Counted from the first letter of the stretch, positions 17,098 to 25,180 are shown. The stretch is DNA of 64,000 nt from Streptomyces minutiscleroticus (GCF_014650875.1 NZ_BMVU01000012.1:104382-168381), one strand, 5' to 3'. Numbers and translations: made by a program. Notes: a model not told the origin generated them from the sequence alone.

Positions 17098-18078
17098 TCA
17101 GGCCGTCGCCGCCACCCGCTCGCCCAGGACGAAGTCCGGGTCGACCTGGGCCGCCAGGTCGGTCCCGGTCCGCTCGTTGCCCCAGGACCGCGCGTTCTTC
17201 AGGTGGAAGTGCACCATCTGGCGCGTGTAGCGCTCCCAGTCGCGCAGCTCGTACGTGGCGTCGGCGGCTTCCCGCAGGGCGCGCAGCGCGCGGTGGTTGC
17301 CGTCCTCCAGGAGTTCGAACCGCGGCGGGCGGCCCTTCTCCATGGCGCGCACCCAGTCCGAGTGCCCGACCGTCACCAGCAGGTCGTCGCCGACCTCGGC
17401 GCGCAGGAAGTCGACGTCGTCCTGGCCCTGCACCTTGTTGCCGACGACCTTGAGGGTGACGCCGTAGTCGCGGGCGTACTCCTTGTACTGGCGGTAGACG
17501 GAGACCCCCTTCCGGGTCGGCTCGGCCACGAGGAAGGTGATGTCGAAGCGGGTGAACATGCCGGACGCGAAGGAGTCCGAGCCCGCTGTCATGTCGACCA
17601 CCACGTACTCGTCGCGGCCGTCGGCCAGGTGGTTCAGGCACAGCTCCACCGCTCCGGTCTTGGAGTGGTAGCAGGCGACTCCGAGGTCGGCTTCGGTGAA
17701 GGGGCCGGTGACCATCAAACGGACGGTGCCGCCGTCGAGTTCCACCGGGCGCGCGCAGGCGTCGTAGACCGGGTTGTCCTCGCGCACCCGCAGCAGGCGC
17801 GAGCCCTCGCCGGGCGGTGTCGTCTTGATCATCGAGTCGGCGGAGGCGATGCGCGGGTTGGTGCCGCGCAGATAGTCCTTGATCAGCGGCAGCCGCGCGC
17901 CCATGGCGGGCAGCCCGTCGGCGACCGCGTCGTCGAGGCCGAGCGCGGCGCCCAGGTGCTGGTTGATGTCGGCGTCGACCGCGACGACCGGCGCTCCGGT
18001 GGCGGCGAGATGGCGGATGAACAGGGAGGACAGCGTCGTCTTGCCGCTGCCGCCCTTCCCGACGAAAGCAATTTTCAT
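17098..18078 (-). CDS. CooC/ArsA-like P-loop ATPase
   Basis: The 326-residue protein begins MKIAFVGKGGSGKTTL, a deviant Walker A of the SIMIBI class (Lys8 and Lys13), followed by AVDADINQHLG and a YVVVDMTAG Walker-B-like strand. The set matches CooC/MinD/ArsA-like ATPases that load metals or position proteins. In S. coelicolor a similar ATP-binding protein lies next to the following gene. The target is unknown. The ATG is preceded by a weak ribosome site, and it diverges from the Fic-like gene by 100 bp. Confidence 0.8.
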   Translation of the reverse strand: MKIAFVGKGGSGKTTLSSLFIRHLAATGAPVVAVDADINQHLGAALGLDDAVADGLPAMGARLPLIKDYLRGTNPRIASADSMIKTTPPGEGSRLLRVREDNPVYDACARPVELDGGTVRLMVTGPFTEADLGVACYHSKTGAVELCLNHLADGRDEYVVVDMTAGSDSFASGMFTRFDITFLVAEPTRKGVSVYRQYKEYARDYGVTLKVVGNKVQGQDDVDFLRAEVGDDLLVTVGHSDWVRAMEKGRPPRFELLEDGNHRALRALREAADATYELRDWERYTRQMVHFHLKNARSWGNERTGTDLAAQVDPDFVLGERVAATA

Positions 18079-18165
18079 GTTCAGTAAGGTAGCGGCGGGC
18101 GCGGCCCGGAGGGCGGGAAGGCGTGAAGAAGACCACTCCAACGGGGAGTCCTCGGCCAGGGTGCG

Positions 18166-18189
18166 TAGGGTCGTACTCATGAGTACGAC
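18166..18189 (+). promoter_or_regulatory. -10 box and 20-bp palindrome over a start codon
   Basis: TAGGGT at 18166-18171 is followed 7 bases later by the ATG of the next gene, with no ribosome site between, which suggests a leaderless transcript. A perfect 20-bp palindrome (18170-18189) is centred on the ATG (18179-18181). A repressor bound there would cover the transcription start and first codons. Confidence 0.6.
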
Positions 18190-19042
18190 AGGAGCGAGTG
18201 CCGACCCTCCCCCGAGCTCCCGGACGGGCTCGGGCGCGGGGGACCCCCTTGCGACGCTGGGCACGCTGCCCGGGGTGCCCGAGGCGGTGGAGTCCGTGCG
18301 CAAGGCCGTGGACCGTGTCTACGGGCACCGCATCATGCGGCGGCGCAGCAACGAGATCACCTCCGAGGCGGCACTGCGCGGCTCCCGCGGTTCGGCGGCG
18401 CTCGCCGGTGCCGACTGGGCCCTCGAAGAAGTGCGGCGGCGCACGGACTTCAGCGGCGACGACGAGGCCCGGCGGGTCGGCGCGGCGCTGCGGCTGACGG
18501 CCGAGGCGGGGCAGCTGCTGTCCATCTGGCGGCAGTCGCCCCTGCGCGTGCTGGCGCGGCTGCACCTGGTGGCGGCCGCGGACGGGCGGGAGGAGGTCGG
18601 GCGTCCGCGCCAGGCCGGCGAGCCCGTCGAGGAGCCGCTGATCGAGCTGCCCCTGCCGGACCCGGACGAGGTGGCCGGACGCCTGGAGGGCCTCTCGCGG
18701 CTGGTCGTCGCCGGCAGTGCGGCGCCCGCCCTGGTGACGGCCGCCGTGGTCCACGGCGAACTGCTGGCCCTGCGACCCTTCGTCTCGCACAACGGGCAGG
18801 TCGCCCGGGCCGCCGAGCGCATCGTCCTGATCGGCAGCGGCCTCGACCCCAAGGCCGTCTGCCCGGCGGAGGTCGGTCACGCGGAGCTGGGGCGGGCGGC
18901 CTACGTGGCCGCGCTGGAGGGTTACGTCTCCGGCACCCCCGAGGGCATGGCGGCCTGGATCGCCCACTGCGGCAGGGCGGTGGAACTGGGAGCCAGGGAG
19001 TCGACCGCGGTGTGCGAGGCACTTCAGCGCGGAGCCGCCTGA
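18179..19042 (+). CDS. Degenerate Fic-like protein
   Basis: The 287-residue protein is mostly helical. Residues 199-210 read RPFVSHNGQVAR, aligning with the Fic consensus HPFxxGNGRxxR but lacking the catalytic His and the first Gly and Arg; AMPylation is therefore unlikely. Homologues in streptomycetes are, from memory, annotated as oxidoreductase without support. It lies between the CooC-like ATPase and the HAD hydrolase next to the Tad locus, a neighbourhood shared with other actinobacteria. Function unknown. Confidence 0.65.
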   Translation: MSTTGASADPPPSSRTGSGAGDPLATLGTLPGVPEAVESVRKAVDRVYGHRIMRRRSNEITSEAALRGSRGSAALAGADWALEEVRRRTDFSGDDEARRVGAALRLTAEAGQLLSIWRQSPLRVLARLHLVAAADGREEVGRPRQAGEPVEEPLIELPLPDPDEVAGRLEGLSRLVVAGSAAPALVTAAVVHGELLALRPFVSHNGQVARAAERIVLIGSGLDPKAVCPAEVGHAELGRAAYVAALEGYVSGTPEGMAAWIAHCGRAVELGARESTAVCEALQRGAA

Positions 19043-19063
19043 GCACCGCTTTCCGGAAATGCA

Positions 19064-19091
19064 CCGCGCCGGACCGGCCGGTCCGGCGCGG
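19064..19091. terminator. 28-bp perfect palindrome after the Fic-like gene
   Basis: The two 14-bp halves, made of C, G and a few A/T, are exactly complementary. It starts 22 bp after the Fic-like stop and would form a strong hairpin in either direction. Confidence 0.65.
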
Positions 19092-19153
19092 ATGATCACG
19101 CGCGGGTGATTGCGATCGGATGATTCCGATCGGATGATCACGTGCGGGTGATT
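19091..19153. repeat. Pair of 21-bp direct repeats with GATCGGATGATT spacer
   Basis: GATGATCACGYGCGGGTGATT occurs at 19091-19111 and 19133-19153 with one mismatch. Between them are further GATCG and GATGATT motifs. The arrangement resembles a cluster of binding sites, but no regulator is known for it. Confidence 0.7.
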
Positions 19154-19171
19154 CCCTGGAAAAGGGTCCGG

Positions 19172-19209
19172 AAAAAAGGGGCGGCGGTACGAATGACCGT
19201 ACCGCCGCC
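19172..19209 (-). terminator. Intrinsic terminator with T-run on the minus strand
   Basis: A perfect 12-bp stem (19180-19191 with 19198-19209) and 6-nt loop is followed, on the minus strand, by CCTTTTTT. This classical form is rare in such GC-rich DNA and marks the end of a minus-strand transcript. Confidence 0.85.
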
Positions 19210-19224
19210 GACATGTCCACCGCG

Positions 19225-19335
19225 TTACCAGGCGTGCTCGATATGTCGCCCATCAGGTCGGGAACTGTTGCCCGTCACCTGGTGCGGCTGGCCCGTAATC
19301 GACGGGTCGGCGTCGCGTGGGTACGTGGTGTCCAT
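19225..19335 (-). CDS. Possible 36-residue small protein
   Basis: A 37-codon frame starts at an ATG (19333-19335), has a TAA stop, and ends 15 bp before the T-tailed terminator. The product begins MDTTYPRDADPSITG and is hydrophilic. GC at third positions is lower than in neighbouring genes and the ribosome site is weak, so the transcript may instead be a small RNA or just the 3' end of the HAD mRNA. Confidence 0.3.
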   Translation of the reverse strand: MDTTYPRDADPSITGQPHQVTGNSSRPDGRHIEHAW

Positions 19336-19596
19336 GCTCGGTCCGTGGGGCCGTGAAATGAGTTGGTGGGTGATCCTCTCGGATGTCCCCGGTCTCGCGG
19401 GCCGTTAAAACCTTTGTACTCCAGGTCCCGGACGAGCGAAAGCCCTGCCCGCACTTCTTTACTTTTGCCCTCAAAACAGCATGAAACGGACTGCTGGACG
19501 GATGCCCTCCGCACACGCCCTCCCGGGGGTCCGCATGGCCTCCCGGGGCGCCGGCCTCCTCCGGGGTGACGTCCGGGGTCGCCCTTCGGGGGTGCC

Positions 19597-20421
19597 TCAG
19601 ACCGCCGCCGGGCGGCGCCTGCTCGCGTACCAGACCAGTCCCGCCGTCGCCGCGGCCGCTCCTATGGCCGCGGCCGCGACGAGGGCCGGCCGCGGCCGCG
19701 CGGGCAGCCGCTGCTTGAGGCGCACGGGGTGGTGGAAGTCCAGGACGGGCCATCCGCGCGCGAGGGCCTCGCGGCGCAGCGACCGGTCCGGGTTGACCGC
19801 GTGCGGGTGGCCGACCGACTCCAGCATCGGCACGTCCGTGGCCGAGTCGCTGTAGGCGTAGCAGCGTGCGAGGTCGTACCCCTCGGAGGCGGCCAGCTCC
19901 TTGACCGCCTCGGCCTTCGTCGGCCCGTACGCGTAGTACTCCACCTCGCCCGTGAAGCAGCCGTCGTCGCCCACCACCATCCGGGTCGCCACCACGCGGT
20001 CGGCGCCCAGCAGTTCGCCGATCGGCTCGACGACCTCCGCCCCGGAGGTGGAGACGATCACGACGTCGCGGCCCGCCATGTGGTGCTCCTCGATGAGGGA
20101 GGCCGCCTCGTCGTAGATGATCGGATCGATCAGGTCGTGCAGCGTCTCCGCGACGATCTCCTTGACCTGCCGGACGTTCCAGCCGCGGCACAGGGCGGAG
20201 AGGTACTTGCGCATCCGCTCCATCTGGTCGTGGTCGGCGCCGCCGGCCGTGAAGATGAACTGGGCATATGCGGTCCGCAAGACCGCCCTGCGGTTGATCA
20301 GTCCTCCTTGATAGAAGGACTTGCTGAACGTGAGTGTGCTCGACTTCGCAATGACCGTCTTGTCCAGGTCGAAGAAGGCCGCTGTGCGGGGCAAGGAGTG
20401 GTTTTCCACGGGCCTGAGCAT
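19597..20421 (-). CDS. HAD-IB family phosphatase with C-terminal membrane helix
   Basis: The 274-residue protein has all HAD motifs: FFDLDKTV with nucleophile Asp18 and acid Asp20, STSG as motif II, a lysine in GPTKAEA and SDSATDVPML as motif IV. The family is close to SerB/CicA phosphatases and includes proteins called inhibition of morphological differentiation in streptomycetes. A hydrophobic helix near residues 246-265 followed by arginines would anchor it to the membrane. It diverges from the 6C RNA/Tad unit, the same layout as Rv3661 next to Rv3660c in Mycobacterium tuberculosis. Confidence 0.88.
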   Translation of the reverse strand: MLRPVENHSLPRTAAFFDLDKTVIAKSSTLTFSKSFYQGGLINRRAVLRTAYAQFIFTAGGADHDQMERMRKYLSALCRGWNVRQVKEIVAETLHDLIDPIIYDEAASLIEEHHMAGRDVVIVSTSGAEVVEPIGELLGADRVVATRMVVGDDGCFTGEVEYYAYGPTKAEAVKELAASEGYDLARCYAYSDSATDVPMLESVGHPHAVNPDRSLRREALARGWPVLDFHHPVRLKQRLPARPRPALVAAAAIGAAAATAGLVWYASRRRPAAV

Positions 20422-20520
20422 AGGCGCCCACCATTCGGCGTAAGGTGGGGCGCGTGGGTTTGCCTGAGAGGGCTCTCGGGTACACCATGGAAGTCACGGA
20501 TCGTTCGCGACCGTGCTAAC

Positions 20521-20660
20521 CCGGCCCGACTCCTCCCCCCCCGAGTCGGCCGTGGGGACGACCCCCGCTCTCCCCCCCGGCGGGGGTCGTCGCATGTCCG
20601 GATGGGTTTCTCCGTCCCTTCTCCCGCTGTCCGGGCCGCGCTGCGCGCGCGGCCCGGTTC
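20521..20660 (+). ncRNA. 6C RNA (B11-type small RNA)
   Basis: Two consecutive hairpins carry runs of C in their loops: stem 20526-20532/20543-20549 with a CTCCCCCCCC loop, and the 11-bp stem 20558-20568/20580-20590 with seven C in its loop. A third 10-bp hairpin (20631-20640/20648-20657) followed by TT serves as terminator. This is the defining structure of the actinobacterial 6C RNA family, and the position between a HAD gene and a TadZ gene matches B11 (ncRv13660c) of M. tuberculosis. A GCTAAC -10-like box at 20515-20520 fits a start at hairpin 1. 6C loops are thought to pair with G-rich mRNA leaders. Confidence 0.87.
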
Positions 20661-20745
20661 GTCTCTGTGCACGCATGATCCGCTACGGAGCGTAATGGGC
20701 GGGCTGCTCGTTCGAAGTCGCGAGTGAGTCACCTGTTTGGGTGAA

Positions 20746-20785
20746 GGCGATATTCACAACCACCGAGTTGTCCACAGTTATCGCC
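20746..20785 (+). promoter_or_regulatory. DnaA box inside an inverted repeat upstream of tadZ
   Basis: TTGTCCACA at 20768-20776 is the Streptomyces DnaA-box consensus. It lies between GGCGATA (20746-20752) and TATCGCC (20779-20785), a 7-bp inverted repeat. It is a single box, so a regulatory rather than origin role is more likely. Confidence 0.5.
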
Positions 20786-20995
20786 CAAGATCCACGCGAT
20801 TTCCGGGATCGCCGCATCGTGATTCCGACGCGTCCCGCTCGCGGAAGTCCTCGGTCGCCTCCGGCTCGCCCCACGGGCAATGGCCGGTTCGTATCGGCGG
20901 TTCATATGGAGTGCCGGTTGCCGGTTCTTCGCGCGAACGGGAATGGCGGGGCCGCAGGGGCCCCGCGGTATACGCGGCGAAGGGGGATGGAAATC

Positions 20996-22099
20996 GTGGC
21001 GGGAGCCATCACGCACGACCGGCCGCCGGCCGCCGAGGAGCGGCGGGACGGACCGTTGATCGTCACCGAGGACGCCGAGCTCCTGGACGACCTGCTGCGG
21101 CTGTGTGCCGCGGCGGGCGCCCGGCCCGAGGTCCACCACGGGATGCCCGCGTGCAGGGGCGAGTGGGAGACGGCGCCTCTCGTCCTGGTCGGCGACGACG
21201 CCGCGCGCCGGGTGCGCGGCGCCGTGCGCAGACGCGGAGTGGTGCTGGTGGGGCGGGACCAGGACGACCCCGGGGTCTGGCAGCGCGCCGTACGGATCGG
21301 CGCCGACCATGTGCTGCTGCTGCCCGACGGCGAGCAGTGGCTGGTCGACCGCATCGCCGACGTGGCGGAGGGGGCCGGGCCGCCCGCGCTCACCGTGGGC
21401 GTGATCGGCGGCCGGGGCGGCGCGGGGGCGTCCACGCTCGCCTGCGCGCTGGCCGTCACCTCGGCACGCCAGGGCAGGCGCACGCTGCTCATCGACGCCG
21501 ATCCGCTGGGCGGCGGACTCGACGTGCTCCTCGGCGGCGAGACGGCGGAGGGCCTGCGCTGGCCGGCGTTCGCCGCCTCCCGGGGGCGTGTCGGCGGCGA
21601 AGCCCTGGAGGAGTCGCTGCCCGAACTGCACGCGCTGCGCGTCCTCAGCTGGGACCGCGGCGACTGCGTCGCCGTCCCGCCGCAGGCCGTGCGGGCGGTG
21701 CTGGCCGCGGCCCGCAGGCGCGGCGGCGCGGTGGTCGTGGACCTGCCCCGGCGCGTCGACGAGGGCGTCGCCGAGGCTCTGGCCCAGGTGGACCTGGGCG
21801 TGCTCGTGGTCCCGGCCGAGCTGCGCGCGGTCGCGGCGGCGGGACGGGTGGCGTCCGCGGCGGGCATGGTCCTGCCCGACCTCAGGGTCGCGGTCCGGGG
21901 GCCGTACGCGCCCGGGCTCGACGACCGCGAAGTGGCCCGGCTCCTGGGACTCCCACTGATCGGCGAGGTGCCGGCGGACCCGGGACTGCCCGCCGTCCAG
22001 GAGAAGGGCAGGCCGCCCGCGGGCGACGGACGGGGCCCGCTGGCCCGCTTCTGCACAGCCTTCTGGGACCGGGCCGAGAGCGCCGGAGGAAGCACGTGA
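20996..22099 (+). CDS. tadZ: TadZ/CpaE-like septum-site-determining protein
   Basis: The 367-residue protein has an N-terminal receiver-like region (DGPLIVTEDAELLDDLLRL) and a C-terminal MinD/ParA-type ATPase with GGRGGAGASTLA as Walker A, LLIDADPLGGGLD and VVVDLPR. TadZ localises the Tad pilus machinery at the pole in other bacteria; this is the Rv3660c/Ssd type. The GTG at 20996 is chosen because AAGGGGG ends 9 bases upstream; ATG 20987 is too close to that site. The stop overlaps tadA (GTGA). Confidence 0.88.
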   Translation: MAGAITHDRPPAAEERRDGPLIVTEDAELLDDLLRLCAAAGARPEVHHGMPACRGEWETAPLVLVGDDAARRVRGAVRRRGVVLVGRDQDDPGVWQRAVRIGADHVLLLPDGEQWLVDRIADVAEGAGPPALTVGVIGGRGGAGASTLACALAVTSARQGRRTLLIDADPLGGGLDVLLGGETAEGLRWPAFAASRGRVGGEALEESLPELHALRVLSWDRGDCVAVPPQAVRAVLAAARRRGGAVVVDLPRRVDEGVAEALAQVDLGVLVVPAELRAVAAAGRVASAAGMVLPDLRVAVRGPYAPGLDDREVARLLGLPLIGEVPADPGLPAVQEKGRPPAGDGRGPLARFCTAFWDRAESAGGST

Positions 22100-23526
22100 G
22101 CGGGCGGACGCGGGAGCGGACGGTGGTGACACCGGCGGCGGCAGCGGTGGCCGCGAGCACACGGCCGGGCGGGCACGGACGCGGCGGGCCGGTGTCCGCG
22201 TCCAGGGGACCGGCGTCCGCGTCCACGGCGACGGAGCCGCCGGCTCACGGCGGGCTGCTGGACGGGGTGCGGCGGTGGCTCGCCGTCCGCGGGGCCGAAC
22301 CCACTCCCGCCCGGGTGGCGCAGGCGCTCCGGGAGCAGGGCCGAGTGCTCGGGGACGCCGAGATCCTGCGCACGACGGAGCGGCTGCGCTCGGAGCTGAT
22401 CGGCGCCGGGCCGCTGGAGCTGCTGCTGGCGGACCCCTCCGTGACCGACGTGCTGGTGTCGGCGCCCGACCGGGTGTGGGTCGACCGGGGCGGCGGCCTG
22501 GAGCCGACGGGGATCTCCTTCCCGGACGCGGCGGCCGTACGGCGTCTGGCACAGCGCCTCGCGGCGGTGGCCGGACGGCGGCTCGACGACGCCCACCCCT
22601 GGGTCGACGCGCGGCTCCCGGACGGCACGAGACTGCACGCGGTGCTGCCGCCGGTCGCCGTCGGGTCGACCTGCCTGTCGCTCCGGGTCGTCCGGCCGAG
22701 GGCGTTCACGCTCGACGAACTGGTCGCGGCGGGCACGGTGCCGCCGGGCGGTGACCGGCTGCTGCGGGCGCTGCTCGACGCGCGTCTGTCGTTCCTCGTC
22801 AGCGGAGGGACGGGCAGCGGCAAGACCACGCTGCTCAGCGCGTTGCTGGGACTGGTCGGACCGGGCGAGCGGATCGTGCTGGCCGAGGACTCGGCGGAGC
22901 TGCGCCCCGACCACCCCCATGTGGTCCGGCTGGAGTCACGGCCGCCGAACCAGGAGGGCGCCGGGCTGGTCACGCTGCAGGACCTGGTGCGCCAGGCCCT
23001 GCGGATGCGGCCGGACCGGCTGGTCGTCGGCGAGGTGCGCGGACCGGAGGTCGTCCATCTGCTGGCCGCGCTGAACACGGGCCACGAGGGCGGCTGCGGG
23101 ACCGTCCACGCCAATGCCGCGTCCGGGGTGCCGGCCCGCCTGGAGGCGCTCGGCACGGCGGCGGGACTGGACCGGGCCGCGCTGCACAGCCAGCTGGCCG
23201 CCGCGCTGTCGGTGGTGATCCACCTCGTGCGCGACCGGTCGGGGCGGCGGCGGATCGCCGAGGTGCACGTCCTGGAGCGGGACGCGTCGGGGCTGGTGGT
23301 GACGGTTCCGGCGGTGCGCTGGGGCGCGGAGGCCTTCGTGCACGAGCGGGGGTGGGAGCGACTGCGCGGGCTGCTCGGCGGCGCCATGGGCGATGCCGCC
23401 GACGGTGTCGCCGGTGGGGCAACCGCCGGGGGTGGGGCCGTCGTCGGCGCCGCCCGTACGGAAGTGCCGAGGGACGTCGCGCGGGGCGGGATTCCGAAGG
23501 GGCGGAAAAGGGGTGCGGGACCGTGA
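22096..23526 (+). CDS. tadA: TadA/CpaF secretion ATPase
   Basis: The 476-residue type II/IV secretion ATPase has Walker A GGTGSGKTT, the Asp box (IVLAEDSAEL), Walker B VVGEVRGPEV and the His box GTVHANAASG. It powers assembly or secretion of Flp-type pili. The N-terminal 50 residues and the Gly/Ala-rich last 50 are low complexity. GTG overlaps the tadZ stop, and its own stop overlaps tadB by 4 bp. Confidence 0.93.
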   Translation: MSGRTRERTVVTPAAAAVAASTRPGGHGRGGPVSASRGPASASTATEPPAHGGLLDGVRRWLAVRGAEPTPARVAQALREQGRVLGDAEILRTTERLRSELIGAGPLELLLADPSVTDVLVSAPDRVWVDRGGGLEPTGISFPDAAAVRRLAQRLAAVAGRRLDDAHPWVDARLPDGTRLHAVLPPVAVGSTCLSLRVVRPRAFTLDELVAAGTVPPGGDRLLRALLDARLSFLVSGGTGSGKTTLLSALLGLVGPGERIVLAEDSAELRPDHPHVVRLESRPPNQEGAGLVTLQDLVRQALRMRPDRLVVGEVRGPEVVHLLAALNTGHEGGCGTVHANAASGVPARLEALGTAAGLDRAALHSQLAAALSVVIHLVRDRSGRRRIAEVHVLERDASGLVVTVPAVRWGAEAFVHERGWERLRGLLGGAMGDAADGVAGGATAGGGAVVGAARTEVPRDVARGGIPKGRKRGAGP

Positions 23527-24389
23527 CGGAAGCACATGACATGTCGGTGGGCGCGGCCCTGGTGTGCGCCGGGATGGCGGCCTGGCTGATGAGCGATCGC
23601 AGGACGAGCGGGCGGCGGGCGCGGCTGCTGTGCGCCGGCGGTGGCGTGACGGGACCCGGTCCGCCGGTGTGGGACGGGGCGCGGCGGGTTCTGCGGGCGC
23701 CGCGCCGGCTGCCCGGCGAGTGGTGGTCGCTGGCCGCCGGAGCACTGGTCGCGCTGCTGGGCACGTCCGTCGTGCCGCTCGTCGTGGGAGCGCTCGGAGT
23801 GCCGCTGGTACGGCGCACTCTGCGGGTCCGCGCGGCGCGGCGGACGCGGGAGGCGCGGGCCGAGGCGGTGATCGCGCTCTGCGGGACGCTCGCGGGAGAG
23901 GTACGGGCGGGGCGCCAGCCGGGCGAGGCGCTGCTGTGCGCGGCGCGGGACTCGGACGGGCTCGGCGAGGCACGGGAGATGGTGCTGGCGGCGGCACGGT
24001 TCGGCGGGGACGTGCCGGGCGCGCTCACCGAGGCCGCGCGGACACCGGGAGCCGACGGGCTGCTGGGCCTCGCCGCGTGCTGGCGGGTGGCCGTGGACGG
24101 CGGCGCCGGACTGGCGGCCGGGCTCGACCGGCTGGAGGGCGCCCTGCGCGCCGAGCGGGACCAGCGTGCGGAGGTGCGCGCCCAACTGGCGGGTGCCCGG
24201 TCCACCGCCGTGCTGCTCGCGGGACTGCCCGTGCTGGGGCTGCTCCTCGGCACCGCGCTCGGCGCCGACCCGCTGCACGTGGTGCTGCACACGGCTCCGG
24301 GCCTTGCGTGCCTGCTCGCCGGCGGGGCGCTGGAGGCGGCGGGGCTGTGGTGGGCGCTGCGGATCGTACGGGGAGCGGAGGCGCGATGA
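23523..24389 (+). CDS. tadB: TadB-like pilus assembly membrane protein
   Basis: The 288-residue protein has an N-terminal hydrophobic helix, a pair of helices near residues 70-95, a type II secretion F domain (ARAEAVIALCGTLAGEVRAG onward) and two C-terminal membrane helices. This is the TadB/GspF platform layout. Start and stop overlap the neighbouring genes, so it is translated as part of the tad operon. Confidence 0.88.
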   Translation: MTEAHDMSVGAALVCAGMAAWLMSDRRTSGRRARLLCAGGGVTGPGPPVWDGARRVLRAPRRLPGEWWSLAAGALVALLGTSVVPLVVGALGVPLVRRTLRVRAARRTREARAEAVIALCGTLAGEVRAGRQPGEALLCAARDSDGLGEAREMVLAAARFGGDVPGALTEAARTPGADGLLGLAACWRVAVDGGAGLAAGLDRLEGALRAERDQRAEVRAQLAGARSTAVLLAGLPVLGLLLGTALGADPLHVVLHTAPGLACLLAGGALEAAGLWWALRIVRGAEAR

Positions 24390-25180
24390 GTCCGGAAACC
24401 GTCCACAGGCTGGGTGCGGCGGTGTGCGCGATGGCGGCGCTGTGGTCCGTGGCGCACGTGTCGGGGGGCGTCCGCGGAAGACGGCGAGCGCGGGAACGGC
24501 TGGCCGGACTGCTGGACGTGACGCCGGCACGCAGGACGCCCCGGTGCGACGTACGTGCCGCCGTGCGGCGAGGGCTGCCCGTCGCGGGGGCGGTGTGTGC
24601 CGGGTGGGTGCTGATCGGTGGGGTCCCGGGCGGCGCGACGGGCCTGGTGGCCGGAGCCGGACTCCTGTGGTGGCGGCTGCGACGTGCCCCTCGGGAGGCG
24701 GTGGGGGCGGTGACGGGCCGGGAGGCGGCGCGAGCGGGACGTCAGGTGCCGCTCGCCGCGGACCTGCTGGCGGCGTGCGTCATGGCCGGGGCGAGTCCCG
24801 TGGCGGCCGCCCGGGCCGTGGGCGAGGCGCTGGGCGGGCCCCTCGGGGGCCGCCTGGCCAGAGGCGCCGCGGAGGTACGGCTCGGAGCGGACCCGGCGAC
24901 CGCGTGGCGCGAGGTGGCCGCCGTGCCGGACGCGGCGGCGCTGGCCCGGCTGCTGGAGCGGGCGGGCGAGTCGGGCGTACCGGCGGCCGGACCGGTCGCC
25001 CGGCTGGCCGCCGAGGCCCGCGCCCGCCGGGCGCGGACCGCCACGGCCCGGGCACGCCGGGCGGGCGTCATGATCACCGCCCCGGTGGGCCTGTGCTTCC
25101 TCCCCGCCTTCATCGCCGTCGGCGTGCTGCCGGTGGTGATCGGCCTGGCGGGCGGGCTGCTGGAGGGAGGCGGCGGATGA
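24386..25180 (+). CDS. tadC: TadC-like pilus assembly membrane protein
   Basis: The 264-residue membrane protein has paired N-terminal helices, a type II secretion F domain (PLAADLLAACVMAGASPV near residues 120-137) and a hydrophobic C-terminus. With TadB it would form the membrane platform moved by TadA. ATGA overlaps link it to tadB and to a possible longer frame of the pilin gene. Confidence 0.87.
   Translation: MSPETVHRLGAAVCAMAALWSVAHVSGGVRGRRRARERLAGLLDVTPARRTPRCDVRAAVRRGLPVAGAVCAGWVLIGGVPGGATGLVAGAGLLWWRLRRAPREAVGAVTGREAARAGRQVPLAADLLAACVMAGASPVAAARAVGEALGGPLGGRLARGAAEVRLGADPATAWREVAAVPDAAALARLLERAGESGVPAAGPVARLAAEARARRARTATARARRAGVMITAPVGLCFLPAFIAVGVLPVVIGLAGGLLEGGGG

Larger units (their letters stand above)
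19043..19596. other. 554-bp gap between convergent genes
   Basis: This gap holds a 28-bp palindrome, two 21-bp direct repeats, a T-tailed terminator on the minus strand and a possible 36-codon frame (all listed separately). The 19380-19490 part is AT-richer and may hold a minus-strand promoter. Confidence 0.6.
20422..20995. other. 574-bp gap holding the 6C RNA and tadZ promoter region
   Basis: Besides the 6C RNA (20521-20660) and a DnaA-box inverted repeat (20746-20785), the part 20690-20940 is AT-richer and probably contains the tad operon promoter. In-frame codons upstream of the chosen tadZ start lack coding-like bias. Confidence 0.6.

Noticed and set aside
20455..20600. Riboswitch (glycine, TPP or c-di-AMP type) upstream of the Tad operon
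   Set aside because: None of the conserved core sequences is present. The C-rich hairpin loops fit the 6C RNA family instead.
20741..20995. Longer tadZ starting at ATG 20741
   Set aside because: The added 85 codons lack coding bias and cover the DnaA-box inverted repeat and promoter-like sequence; GTG 20996 has a properly spaced ribosome site.
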